Assembly (NCBI RefSeq): GCF_001632745.1
Contig: NZ_LQRT01000046.1
Span: forward strand, 124,001-188,000
Direction: 5' to 3'
From: Aquimarina aggregata
GTDB lineage: Bacteria > Bacteroidota > Bacteroidia > Flavobacteriales > Flavobacteriaceae
Length of the DNA stretch: 64,000 bases
Each line of letters opens with the position of its first letter. Position 1 is the first letter of the stretch. The notes under the pieces are model-generated. The model searched no databases. It saw only the letters and a program-made list of their open reading frames with translations, and had not been told where the DNA came from. A program made the position numbers and the translations under genes. Positions 25,976 through 36,100 of this stretch are shown here, in pieces.

Positions 25976-26484
25976 GATATGTATATATTTTAAGTTAGTG
26001 AAGTAAAAATAAATCACGCTTGCTATCTTATATAAACCTAAATGTTATAAAATAATTAAGCATAATTTGACATAATCGCTATTTATAGCTTTTGAAAAGT
26101 AAGTTTCATCAAAAAATTACCGATTTATCAACACGAAAACGTTGTAGTACAAGACTTATCCAATAGAATTAAGCATTTCATAATAACTTAGTAGAAAGTT
26201 AACACAAAACATACTTTTATAAACGAAAAATTACTTTTTATGAAATTGAAATCTTTTAAACCGAAAACATCTTATTTATTTTCGATATTTCTAAAAACCA
26301 GAATCCATAACCTTTACTAGGGAAAATAACACTTCGGGGCAGCAATTATTTACTACCAAATTTTCGTAAACACCATTAAAACGAACAAAAGCCACATATT
26401 CAAAATTGTACTGACCCATATACATTTTTACTGTAAAGGATAGTGAAAACACAAACTCATAATTGATTACCAAAAAAAAATAAA
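25976..26484. other. 509-base gene-free stretch between divergent genes
   Basis: An AT-rich spacer holding the leaders of the lipoprotein gene (minus) and the alpha-amylase gene (plus). The notable content is the conserved element at 26125-26147. Open frames here are short or run into the amylase gene on the wrong strand. TACATTTT near 26421 is a poor -7 candidate for the amylase. Confidence 0.5.
26125..26147 (-). promoter_or_regulatory. Conserved 23-base element, copy 1
   Basis: On the minus strand it reads CTACAACG, then continues to TTGATAA; the 19-base core is AACGTTTTCGTGTTGATAA. The same core, and 22 of 23 bases, occur at 50569-50591. In both cases it points toward the downstream gene, here the phospholipase-like lipoprotein whose ATG is 150 bases away. 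It could be a regulator site or a trace of a mobile or attC-like repeat. Confidence 0.6.
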
Positions 26485-28773
26485 ATGAAAAACACAAACT
26501 TAATGCGCTTTCTAACACTCCTGTTATTCTGCTTACCACTATTAAATGCAAATGCCCAGGATGAGGATGTTCTATTTCAAGCTTTTGATTGGAATGTTCA
26601 GAACCAACCAGCGGGTCAAACTTGGTATGACGTAGTATCTCAAAATAGAAATGCCATAAACGATGCCGGTATTGATTTAATATGGATGCCACCACCAAGT
26701 AACTCTGCAGCTCCTCAGGGGTATCTACCTCGAGAGCTAAATAATCTAAACAGTGCTTACGGAACAGAAGCTCAATTAAAAGATCTAATCAATCAATATC
26801 ATTCACTTGGAATTAAAGTAATCAGTGATATAGTTATTAATCATAGAGTTGGTACTAATGACGCTGTTACATTTACTAATCCAGCATGGCCTACGTTTTA
26901 TATTACTGCAGATGATGAAGGAAGAAATTTTGTAAATGGACCCGTAGAATTTAGTATTAATGGAGATTTTGTACCTGGATTTAGCCTTAAAGCAGATGGT
27001 TCTAACGGAACATTTGCAGCAGCAAGAGATTTAGATCATAAAAACCCTGCTGTAAGAGCTGAAATCATAAAATGGATGAGATTTCTTAAAAACGATATTG
27101 GTTTTGATGGCTGGAGGTATGATTTTGTACATGGATATGACCCTATTTATAATAAAGAATACAACGATGCGACCAATCCATATTTTGCCGTTGGAGAACT
27201 CTTAGAAAGTAGCAGAGTACAAACTAATAATTTTGTGAATAGAACACAGCAATCATCGTCTGCATTTGATTTTAATACAAAAGTTAGTTTACAAAATGCA
27301 ATAAGAGCTAATAACTTATCTTTCCTTAGAGACTTTCAAGGAAGACCTTCTGGAATGATTGGAATAAATCCTGCTAAATCTGTAACGTTCTTAGATAATC
27401 ATGATACAGGTTTTGCTCAACAATGCTGTGGATCGGATTTCGTTTTCCCTGGAGGAGAAAGCAACTTAAGAAAAGGATATGCCTATATTTTAACACACCC
27501 AGGAAACCCAATGGTCTTTTGGACTCACTTCTTCGATACAGGTTCGGGCGTACGCAATGCTATTACCGATCTTATAGCCATACGAAAAAGTGTTAGAGTT
27601 TTTGCAGGTTCATCAATAAACATTGCTGAAGCAAGAAATGATTTGTATGCAGCATATATAGATGGTAGAGATGGAACTATAGCAATGAAATTGGGGTCAG
27701 GCAATTGGTCACCTAATGGAACCGGATGGGTATTAAGAACATCAGGAAATGATTATGCGGTCTGGACACAGGGAGGAAATAATAATGGAGGTGGAAATGA
27801 AACTGTTGCTCCATTTACTGTAAATTTCAAAAAACCTTCTGGATGGGGTAACACTATTAATGCTTATTTCTTTGATTCATCAGCAAACTCTACATTGCCC
27901 GGAACTTCAAATTGGCCTGGACAACAAGCTACAAACTTATCCGGAACGCAGTGGTACTCTTATACGGTAACTCCACAAGCAGGCACATCTGCCGATGATA
28001 TTAGAGTTATTTTTAATGATGGGGGAAGTAATCAAACCGGAAACTTATCTCGAAATACTACAGGTTGGTATACTGATACATGGACAAATACTTGTCCTTC
28101 TGGATGCCCAGGAGAAACAAATCCCCCTACTAATACTTTGGTAACTCTAAATTTCTTAAAACCAAATAGCGGATGGGGAAATACTGCCAATGTATATCTT
28201 TACAACAAAGCTACGAATCAGGTTCTCTCAGGGACACCGCAATGGCCCGGAACCGCAATGAATAATTTAAATGGAACTTCTTGGAGTAGAAATACATTTA
28301 CACTACCAAATGGTATAAATGCAAACAATGTTGGTGTTGTCTTTAATAATGGAGGTAATGATCAACAAACCATCGATCTCACAAGAGGAACCGATGGATG
28401 GTTTAGGGTTACAGGCAGTAGTAATGGAAAAAGAACTGGCGTATGGTCTAATAACTGTCCAACAAATTGTCCATCTCAAAATGCAAGAACTTTTATCGAT
28501 GATTCTCCTATAATTGAATCAAAAGTTGCAATAGCTCCTAACCCAATTACAGATCAAACTAAATTGTATATCACAACTGTTAATAAAGGTATGTTGGATA
28601 TTACCGTGTCAAATTTAATTGGTCAATCAAAAACGATTTATAATCAACCTATCCAAGCAGGTACACATGCGATTGATATAAAAAATAATACAACACAACC
28701 TAAAGGAATATATTTTTATACCATAAAATTAAATGGAAAAATTTTGGATCAAGTAAAGGGGATCCAAGAATAA
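26485..28773 (+). CDS. T9SS-secreted GH13 alpha-amylase with two starch-binding modules
   Basis: A 762-residue secreted alpha-amylase hydrolysing alpha-1,4-glucans. Signal peptide 1-25. The GH13 barrel shows the four conserved regions: DIVINHR (region I), GWRYDFVHGY with nucleophile Asp213, GELLES with acid Glu238, and FLDNHDTG with Asp307. Two CBM26-like starch-binding modules follow at about 440-540 and 545-660, each starting with a VNFKKPSGWGNT / LNFLKPNSGWGNT pattern. A T9SS tail (about 675-762, IAPNPITDQTKL) ends the protein. It stands alone, not in a SusCD locus, and has its own terminator. Confidence 0.93.
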   Translation: MKNTNLMRFLTLLLFCLPLLNANAQDEDVLFQAFDWNVQNQPAGQTWYDVVSQNRNAINDAGIDLIWMPPPSNSAAPQGYLPRELNNLNSAYGTEAQLKDLINQYHSLGIKVISDIVINHRVGTNDAVTFTNPAWPTFYITADDEGRNFVNGPVEFSINGDFVPGFSLKADGSNGTFAAARDLDHKNPAVRAEIIKWMRFLKNDIGFDGWRYDFVHGYDPIYNKEYNDATNPYFAVGELLESSRVQTNNFVNRTQQSSSAFDFNTKVSLQNAIRANNLSFLRDFQGRPSGMIGINPAKSVTFLDNHDTGFAQQCCGSDFVFPGGESNLRKGYAYILTHPGNPMVFWTHFFDTGSGVRNAITDLIAIRKSVRVFAGSSINIAEARNDLYAAYIDGRDGTIAMKLGSGNWSPNGTGWVLRTSGNDYAVWTQGGNNNGGGNETVAPFTVNFKKPSGWGNTINAYFFDSSANSTLPGTSNWPGQQATNLSGTQWYSYTVTPQAGTSADDIRVIFNDGGSNQTGNLSRNTTGWYTDTWTNTCPSGCPGETNPPTNTLVTLNFLKPNSGWGNTANVYLYNKATNQVLSGTPQWPGTAMNNLNGTSWSRNTFTLPNGINANNVGVVFNNGGNDQQTIDLTRGTDGWFRVTGSSNGKRTGVWSNNCPTNCPSQNARTFIDDSPIIESKVAIAPNPITDQTKLYITTVNKGMLDITVSNLIGQSKTIYNQPIQAGTHAIDIKNNTTQPKGIYFYTIKLNGKILDQVKGIQE

Positions 28774-28822
28774 GCCCAATTTTTATCTTAACCTAGCTAT
28801 CGTATTATTATTGAGAGAGATT

Positions 28823-28860
28823 AGCGGTTGTTACTTATTCTATAAGTAGCAACCGCTTTT
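28823..28860 (+). terminator. Terminator after alpha-amylase
   Basis: A 15-base stem, AGCGGTTGTTACTTA (28823-28837) with TAAGTAGCAACCGCT (28843-28857), has one G-U pair, followed by TTT. Confidence 0.85.
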
Positions 28861-28971
28861 TAAATTTTGTTTATTACTTTTAACCTAAATTATATTCTAT
28901 ATACTATTTTGATTATACACTTATAGCATGTCGAATATTTAGTATTAACCGCAAAACCATAAGAATACTAG

Positions 28972-29766
28972 ATGAAACAAATACTCATCGCTTATATTTT
29001 AATAATTGTATTAAGCTGTAAAACAGAGAAAAAAAATGCTATCGCAAATACTTCAACCAGTATTGAACCAACTACAACGACGCGTATATCAACAAAAAAA
29101 GATCATCAGATAAGAGAAATCAAAAAAGCTACAATTGTACCTAAACTTGATGGAAATATGGACGATCCTATATGGAAAGAAGTAAAATGGTATGGGCTGG
29201 ATCAACGATGGTTAGGTGAAGAATATACTGTTGATGACTTTTTTGGACGTTACAAAATGGCTTGGACACCAGAAGCCATTTATATACTTGTAGAAATTAA
29301 AGATGATAAAATATACGATCAATACAAAGATCCACTTACACTATGGTGGGATGATGATTGTGTAGAAATATTTATTGATGCAGATAATTCTGGTGGAAAC
29401 CATCAGTTTACAAACAATGCTTTTGCGTACCATGTGGCACTTGATGGTAATGTCGTTGATTTAGGAAAAGATGAAAAACCTCTTTTATATAACAATCATA
29501 TTACGACTAAAAGAGTAACTAAAGGTGATGTTACTGTATGGGAATTTGAGATGATTGTTTATGATGATTCATATGAAGAAGGAAAAGTTAACGATCCTGT
29601 AATACTTAGTAAGGATCAAAAGCTTGGTTTTGCAATTGCTTATAATGATAATGATGGCAGTAAAGAAAGAGAAAACTTCATTGGTTCGGTATTTATACCT
29701 GGTGAAGAAAAAAATTTAGGTTGGATTAACGCAGACGTATTTGGTACAATTGTTTTAAAAGAATAA
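28972..29766 (+). CDS. Lipoprotein with CBM9-like carbohydrate-binding domain
   Basis: A 264-residue lipoprotein: the signal MKQILIAYILIIVLSC has a good lipobox (VLSC). The body (about 45-264) matches the CBM9-like domain found in xylanases and in Bacteroidota sugar-binding proteins: the opening KATIVPKLDGNMDDPIWKE, FFGRYKMAWTPEAIYILVEIKD (marked by its ends FFGRYKMA and ILVEIKD), and WWDDDCVEIFIDADN. It probably sits in the outer membrane or periplasm and binds a sugar. No T9SS tail is present. The gene stands alone. Confidence 0.8.
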   Translation: MKQILIAYILIIVLSCKTEKKNAIANTSTSIEPTTTTRISTKKDHQIREIKKATIVPKLDGNMDDPIWKEVKWYGLDQRWLGEEYTVDDFFGRYKMAWTPEAIYILVEIKDDKIYDQYKDPLTLWWDDDCVEIFIDADNSGGNHQFTNNAFAYHVALDGNVVDLGKDEKPLLYNNHITTKRVTKGDVTVWEFEMIVYDDSYEEGKVNDPVILSKDQKLGFAIAYNDNDGSKERENFIGSVFIPGEEKNLGWINADVFGTIVLKE

Positions 29767-29777
29767 CATCTTAATTT

Positions 29778-29815
29778 CACAAGAACATAGAGAAGCTTTT
29801 CTATATGTTCTTGTG
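29778..29815 (+). terminator. Hairpin after the CBM9 lipoprotein gene
   Basis: CACAAGAACATA (29778-29789) pairs with TATGTTCTTGTG (29804-29815), with further pairing in the loop. No T-run follows, so it may protect the 3' end or only slow the polymerase. Confidence 0.5.
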
Positions 29816-30024
29816 AATACTACTTATATGAAATTAATTTTGTTAGTTAACGATAACCAATACCAATTACTTTTAAAATATTAAAATTAGCTAACCGATT
29901 TACATTCTAAAACTTCCCTCTATCTTTTGTCGTATTATTTTCTTAATTTACTTCTATTAAATTTGTAGTAAATATAGAAGTTGAAAAACCTTATCATAAT
30001 AACCGTCGGCATAAAGGTTTTCAT

Positions 30025-30032
30025 TACTTTTG
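30025..30032 (+). promoter_or_regulatory. -7 promoter element of the MFS gene
   Basis: TACTTTTG matches TAnnTTTG exactly. Transcription would start near 30038, about 30 bases before the CTG at 30069. This supports translation starting there and not at the internal TTG at 30195. Confidence 0.5.
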
Positions 30033-30068
30033 AGTAGCGCACTAAATTAACCTTATTAAAAAAATATT

Positions 30069-31223
30069 CTGAAACCAAAGTTTTACATACTTCCGGTAAT
30101 CATTATTTCACAATTTTTTTGCACATCCTTATGGTTTGCAGGTAACGCAGTAATTGATGACCTTGCTACACAATTTACGGTTGATTTTGATATTTTGGGA
30201 TATCTATTATCTTTTGTACAATTCGGTTTTATAATTGGCACACTTACTTTTGCCCTATTTACTATTGCCGATCGGTACTCGCCATCACGAATATTCATGA
30301 TTTGCGCTATATTAGGAGGTATTTGTAATTTATTATTATTAGTACCAAATATTACGGTATTTAATTTATTGACTGCGCGTTTTGGTACCGGATTCTTTCT
30401 TGCGGGGATATATCCTATAGGAATGAAAATAGCTTCTGATTATTATAAAGGTGGATTAGGAAAAGCTTTAGGTTATTTGGTAGGAGCATTAGTATTAGGA
30501 ACCGCTTTTCCACATTTTATAAATGAATTTTCATGGAGTAGCGATTACAAAGCTGTTATAATAAGTACTTCGGCATTAGCCTTTATTGGCGGAATCAGTA
30601 TGTGGTTGTTTGTAGCTGATGGCCCATATAGAAAGCCTGTTTCTAAACTACAATTAGGAGTGATTACGCAACTTTTTACTATTCCAAATTTCAAAAAATC
30701 TGCATTTGGTTATTTTGGTCATATGTGGGAATTATATGCTTTTTGGGGATTTGTTCCTGTAATCTTAAAAACCTACGCCAGTATTCATCCTGTTAGAATT
30801 CAAATATCATTTTGGTCTTTTATTGTTATTGGTATAGGCGCAATATCTTGCATAATCGGAGGGTTAATTTCTTTAAAAAAAGGTAGTAAAAAAGTAGCTT
30901 ATAATTCTATACTCATTTCAGGAGTATTTTGTTTAGTTTCTCCTCTATTATTTAAATTACCTCCTGATTGGTTTATTATAGCATTATGTATATGGGGCAT
31001 GGTAGTGATTTCGGATTCACCGCAATTCTCAACAATGGTCGCTGCTTCTTCCCCTCCAGAACTAAGAGGTACTGCTCTAACAATTACAAATAGTATAGGT
31101 TTTGCCATAACTATTATCAGTATTCAGTTGCTATCATTTTTAATGAATATAATAGACCCTACTCTACTTTATGTATTCTTATGTATTGGACCAATCTTTG
31201 GGCTATACTCTTTAAGAAAATAA
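30069..31223 (+). CDS. MFS transporter, probably with a non-ATG start
   Basis: A 12-helix major facilitator protein of the inner membrane, about 384 residues if started at CTG 30069 (ATT 30066 is the other choice). The frame upstream of the first standard start (TTG 30195) is clearly coding: KPKFYILPVIIISQFF then CTSLWFAGNAVIDDL is a full first helix and loop. An in-frame stop at 30057-30059 leaves no ATG, GTG or TTG for it. The later part shows GTGFFLAGIYPIGMKIASDYYKGGLGKALGYL (marked by its parts GIYPIGMK and GGLGKALGYL), the helix 4-5 region of MFS proteins related to nitrate/cyanate-type porters. The substrate is unknown. The stop is 30 bases from the convergent sigma gene. Confidence 0.8.
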   Translation: MKPKFYILPVIIISQFFCTSLWFAGNAVIDDLATQFTVDFDILGYLLSFVQFGFIIGTLTFALFTIADRYSPSRIFMICAILGGICNLLLLVPNITVFNLLTARFGTGFFLAGIYPIGMKIASDYYKGGLGKALGYLVGALVLGTAFPHFINEFSWSSDYKAVIISTSALAFIGGISMWLFVADGPYRKPVSKLQLGVITQLFTIPNFKKSAFGYFGHMWELYAFWGFVPVILKTYASIHPVRIQISFWSFIVIGIGAISCIIGGLISLKKGSKKVAYNSILISGVFCLVSPLLFKLPPDWFIIALCIWGMVVISDSPQFSTMVAASSPPELRGTALTITNSIGFAITIISIQLLSFLMNIIDPTLLYVFLCIGPIFGLYSLRK

Positions 31224-31252
31224 TGGTATACCCTATGAATTTCTATGCAGTA

Positions 31253-31789
31253 CTATATAGAATTAAGACCTTCTTTAATTCTTGACATAGCTTTAGACAT
31301 ATGTGTCTCTACAGTCTTAATCGAAATATCCAACTGTTCAGCAATTTCTCTATACTTAAAACCTTGTATTTTGTTTAATATAAAAATTTCTTTACACTTC
31401 GGAGGAAGCTTTTCGATTTCTATATTTACTAAGCGTATGCGATTTTTGATATAATTACTATCTTCTTCTACAAAAAAATCTAAAGTTTCCTTTTTTATAC
31501 GTTCTATATAGCTTAGTTCTTTTTTATTTTTTTTATAACTATCGATCAACTCGTTATAACATGATTTATACAGATAGTTTTTAACAGATGTGTTGATATT
31601 TAGTTTTTCTTTATTCTTCCAAACATTGAGCATAACATTTTGCACAATATCTTCAGCTTGCTGTTTATTTCTTGACAAACTAAAAATATAAGCACATAAT
31701 TCGTTATAGTGCATTTCATAAATACGCCTATAAACGAACTCATTCCCTTTTTTGAGCTCTTCTATTTGAATTTTATTCTCTATAACAAT
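31253..31789 (-). CDS. FecI-like ECF sigma factor, start codon uncertain
   Basis: A cytoplasmic sigma factor expected to act with the FecR protein encoded divergently at 31926. The first ATG (31714) gives only 153 residues and cuts region 2. The frame is open for 25 more codons, to ATT 31789, and reads IEELKKGNEFVYRRIYE before MHYNELCAYIF, exactly the usual FecI N-terminus (about 178 residues). The stop TAA at 31796-31798 precedes it, with no ATG, GTG or TTG between. Region 2 is AEDIVQNVMLNVW; region 4 is LPPKCKEIFILNKIQGFKYREIAEQLDIS (marked by LPPKCKEIF and YREIAEQLDIS). I infer an ATT start or another rare start. Confidence 0.8.
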   Translation of the reverse strand: MVIENKIQIEELKKGNEFVYRRIYEMHYNELCAYIFSLSRNKQQAEDIVQNVMLNVWKNKEKLNINTSVKNYLYKSCYNELIDSYKKNKKELSYIERIKKETLDFFVEEDSNYIKNRIRLVNIEIEKLPPKCKEIFILNKIQGFKYREIAEQLDISIKTVETHMSKAMSRIKEGLNSI

Positions 31790-31925
31790 TCCTTTTTAAC
31801 CCACTTTTAACTCTATTCCCGAAACAATTAACAAAAAAATTACATAAATAATAAAAAAAACAGTTTCAGGAGTAAGGGTTTTTTAATTTTTTGGAGTCTT
31901 TCATATAAATAAGCCAATAATTAGG

Positions 31926-33095
31926 ATGAAAAGTACTACAGATTTGGAAACAAATCAAATTTTAAAATACTTAAATAACGAGATTTCCGAAATTGATACA
32001 ATTGAGATCGAAGAGTTATTAAAAGATGAAAAAAATCTTCGATTATTTAAGGAGTGTATTCTTGCTGATCATTATGTCCAGTTAAGCAAAAAGGATTTTG
32101 ATGATGAAAAGGCTTATTTGTTATTTAAAAAACATATCCAGAATAAAAAACCTCTTCCTAAACCAGTTAAAAAAAGAAAAACCAATTATTTAAGATATGC
32201 TGCTGTTTTTGTTGGTTTATTGGTTGGGATAACTGCATTCTTAAACCGAGATTTTTTTACTACAAAAGATACCACTACTCTAATTACTTTACAAAAAGAT
32301 AATGGTAATGTCGAAATTTTAAAGGCAGATGAATTATTCAAAGAGATTGAAAACAAAGAAGGAACTACTATAGCTTTTCAAGAAAAGAATAAAATTGTTT
32401 ATGAAAATAAAAATAATGATACTTCTAAAGAAGAAATTAGCTACAATACTCTTAAAATCCCTTACGGTAAAAAATTTCAATTAGTGTTATCTGACGGAAC
32501 AATCGCGCATCTTAACGCTGGCTCAACTCTTAAATTTCCGTCACAATTTATTTCTGGAAAGATTCGAGAAGTTCAATTATCTGGCGAGGCATATTTTGAA
32601 GTTGCAAGAAATGAAAAAGATCCTTTTATTGTTTCAACTAATGGAATTCGTACAGAAGTGCTTGGCACAAAATTTAATGTTTCATCTTATGCCAATGATT
32701 CTTTTTCTGAAGTTGTTCTTGTAGAAGGTAGTGTTGGTATTTTTAAAGATAAAAACAGATTTGATCATAAAACTGATAAGATTTTAGCTCCTAATCAAAA
32801 AGCAAGCTTATCAAAATCTTCACAAAATCTAGATATTTCTAATGTAAACACACAACATTATATCGCTTGGGTAGATGGAATACTTCTTTTCAAAAATGAA
32901 AGTTTTGAAACTGTTATGAAGAAACTCGAGAGACACTATGATAAAAAAATCACAATAAATTACTCAAAAATAAAGTCAGAAAAATTCACCGGAAGATTTG
33001 ATATCGAAGGTATTGAAGATGTATTAAAAACTTTTAAAAGCAATACATTTTTCAATTATACAATCAGAAAAAATGAAATAATTATTAATCCCTAA
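31926..33095 (+). CDS. FecR-family anti-sigma regulator
   Basis: A 389-residue single-pass inner-membrane protein. The N-terminal cytoplasmic part binds the sigma factor; the membrane helix is at about 88-106 (RYAAVFVGLLVGITAFL). The periplasmic FecR domain follows, with the hallmark VLSDGTIAHLNAGSTLKFP and GEAYFEVARNEKDPFIV, then a DUF4974 domain at the C-terminus (SFETVMKKLERHYDKKI). It passes the signal from the STN domain of the SusC protein encoded next to the FecI-like sigma factor. It is divergent from the sigma gene and upstream of susC. Confidence 0.92.
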   Translation: MKSTTDLETNQILKYLNNEISEIDTIEIEELLKDEKNLRLFKECILADHYVQLSKKDFDDEKAYLLFKKHIQNKKPLPKPVKKRKTNYLRYAAVFVGLLVGITAFLNRDFFTTKDTTTLITLQKDNGNVEILKADELFKEIENKEGTTIAFQEKNKIVYENKNNDTSKEEISYNTLKIPYGKKFQLVLSDGTIAHLNAGSTLKFPSQFISGKIREVQLSGEAYFEVARNEKDPFIVSTNGIRTEVLGTKFNVSSYANDSFSEVVLVEGSVGIFKDKNRFDHKTDKILAPNQKASLSKSSQNLDISNVNTQHYIAWVDGILLFKNESFETVMKKLERHYDKKITINYSKIKSEKFTGRFDIEGIEDVLKTFKSNTFFNYTIRKNEIIINP

Positions 33096-33132
33096 ACAAA
33101 AAAAGAATGGTAATGGAATGACCCCAAAAATG

Positions 33133-33166
33133 AAAATCGAGAAATGCTGGAACATCTCCCGATTTT
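33133..33166 (+). terminator. Hairpin between fecR and susC
   Basis: AAAATCG (33133-33139) pairs with CGATTTT (33160-33166), plus two inner pairs beyond one mismatch. It sits in the 91-base gap and ends in a T-run of four. It could be a partial terminator or attenuator separating regulator and transporter expression. Confidence 0.45.
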
Positions 33167-33186
33167 AGAATAAGCGTAATTTAACA

Positions 33187-36100
33187 ATGGTTCAATCATT
33201 AAATCATATTAAAAATATGAAAAAAATTAAACAGAACCGCACTTGTGGTGCGGCAAAATTAATATTTAATTTAAAAATGAGACTAACAATACTTCTAATT
33301 TTACTGTCTCTCTTTAGAATAAATGCAAATACCTACTCCCAAAACACTAAAATAAGTTTGGATGTAAAAAATTCAACTATTGAAAATGTTTTCGATTTAA
33401 TTCAGAAAAAAACAGAATTTAAAGTATTTTTTAAGGTATCAGACGTAAATACAAACAGAAAAGTTTCTCTTAAAGTTTACAATAAAAGAGTTGAATTTAT
33501 TCTAGACAAAATTTTCAGAAATACAGATGTTTCCTACAAAATAGTAGACAAACAAATTGTATTAATAAAAAAACTTACCAATGCTAAAAAAACTACAATA
33601 AAACCTAAACGTCAAGCAAATACTACAGTAAAACCTCAAACAGGTTTTGAAATTACTGGACAAGTTCTTGACAATAGAGGATTACCCATTCCCGGTACTA
33701 CAGTATCCATCAGAGGTACTAATATTGGAGCTGTTACAGATTTTGATGGAAATTTTACATTAACAGTTTCGTTAACTAATGTATTACTAGTCGAAAATTT
33801 AGGATTTCAAAATCAATTAATAACCATTTCTGATCGTAACAAGAAAAATTATGTTGTTACACTTGTAGAATCTGTAGAATCTTTAGAAGAAGTTGTTATT
33901 AGTAACGGTTTTCAAAAAATAGATCGTCGTTTATTTGCCGGTGTAGCAACTAAATTGAACACTGAAGATATAAAAATTGATGGTGTTTCTGATGCTTCAA
34001 GATTACTTGAAGGACGAGATGCCGGTGTAGTTGTTGATAATGTTTCTGGGTCTTTTGGAGCGTCACCAAGAATTAGAATAAGGGGTAATACCTCTTTAAA
34101 TGGTAATAACAATCCTATATGGGTTGTAGATGGAGTAATTTTAGAAGATAATGTAGAGCTAGCTCAAGATGACTTATCTTCTGGAGATATTAACTCATTA
34201 ATAGGTTCTTCTGTTGCTGGATTAAACCCAGATGACATTAAGAGTTTTTCTATCCTAAAAGATGCTTCTGCAACCGCGTTATATGGAGCAAGAGCTAAAA
34301 ATGGTGTAATTGTAATTACAACTAAAACAGGTAAAAAAGGTAAACTTAGAATAAACTACAACAATAACTTCTCTTACAGACTAAGACCTAGATATACTAA
34401 TTTTAATGTATTAAATTCTCAACAAGAATTATCTGTATACTCCGAATTAGTTCAAAAAGGATTAATTGATTTAACCACAGCCCAACGTGCAGAGTCTTTT
34501 GGTGTTTTAGGGCAATATTTCAATCTTAGAAGAACAAATGATGTTGAAATAGGAGCTAATGGACAGTTAGCCGATAGTTTTTTCGATAGGTTTCAAGTAG
34601 CCAATACAGATTGGTTCAGAACATTATTTAAAGATTTTTCTTTACAACAAAATCATTCCTTAAGTATTTCTGGTGGTAGTGATGATGCTGTTTATTACTT
34701 TTCTGCAAGTTACTTAAATGATGAAGGTCAGACTATTGGTGATGAAGCGCAGCGTTACACTACAAAATTAAATACTAGGTTTAGAGTTTCTGATAATTTT
34801 TCTATAGGTACTTCGCTAATAGGTAGTTTTAGAGATCAAGTTGCCCCAGGAACCAATGATAGAACTTTAAACCCTTTAAATGGTAATTTTGAACGTGAGT
34901 TCGATATCAACCCATATAGTTTTTCTCTAACTAATAGTAGAAGTATCACTCCATTTGATGAAAATGGTAACTTAGAATTTTTTAGAAAGAATTATGCCCC
35001 ATTCAATATTATACATGAATTAGATAATAACTTCATTAATATTGATGTAACCGATATTACATTTCAAACTGATTTAGATTATAAGATTTCTAAAAACCTT
35101 ACTGCCAATTCAACGTTTAACTATCGTAAAGCTATTACGCAAAGAGAGCATGTTATTGGAGACAATTCTAACCAAGCAGAAGCTTTTAGAGCAGATGAAG
35201 GGGTATTGGCAGGTGTAAACCCATTTTTGTACCAAGATAGAGATAACCCAACTAGACCGCCATTTTCTATACTACCAGAAGGAGGTATTAATATCTATAA
35301 TGAAGATGTTTTAGATTATTTATACTGGAGAAACTCAATTTCTTGGAATCCAAGAATTAACGAAAACAATGAGTTTACATTTTTATTAGGACAAGAAATC
35401 AAATCTACCAATAGACAAAGAAGAGAATATAATGGTATAGGTATTTCTTATGAAAACGGTTTCTTAATTAATACTGACCCAGATGCAATAGATCAATTAA
35501 TAGATGGAAACGATCAATATTTCGATATTGAAAATTTCAGAGATCGTTTTGTAGGATTCTTTTTTAATGGTGGTTACACTCTAAATAATAAATATACCGT
35601 TAATGGTACATTAAGATATGACGGTTCTAACCTACAAGGCTCTAGTCCTAAAGCAAGATATTTAACTAACTATAATATTAGTGGAGCCTGGAATATTGGA
35701 AGAGAAGATTTCATGAAAGCTGATTGGATAAATGCATTAAAGTTAAAAGCTACTTATGGATTATCTGGTGGAAGAGGTCCTTTGACAAGTGCATCTCTTG
35801 ACTTAAGAGGACAACTTCCTTTAAGACCTCAAGATATAGAGAGTATTATCAGAATTAATTCATTAGAAAACAATGATCTTACTTTTGAAAAATTAAAAGA
35901 ATTTAGTACTGGATTAGAATTCGGATTGTTTGGAAACAAAGTGTTAGGTGAGATAGGATATTACAAACGTAACTCTTTTGATTTAATTGGAACTATAAAA
36001 ACCAGTGGTGTTGGTGGAGAAGCATTTAAGACTGGTAATTTTGCCGATCTAAGTGTTGAAGGTTATGAATTTGCTTTAACTACTACAAATATAAAAACTG

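Larger units (their letters stand above)
29767..30068 (+). other. 302-base gene-free stretch before the MFS gene
   Basis: Contains the hairpin just after the CBM9 gene and an exact TAnnTTTG promoter element at 30025. No small gene is visible. Confidence 0.5.

Noticed and set aside
26291..26698. Open frame on the minus strand across the amylase start
   Set aside because: It overlaps the clearly coding start of the amylase in another frame and has no family pattern.
29778..29815. The hairpin after the CBM9 gene as a classic terminator
   Set aside because: A good stem but no T-run; kept only as a hairpin of uncertain role.
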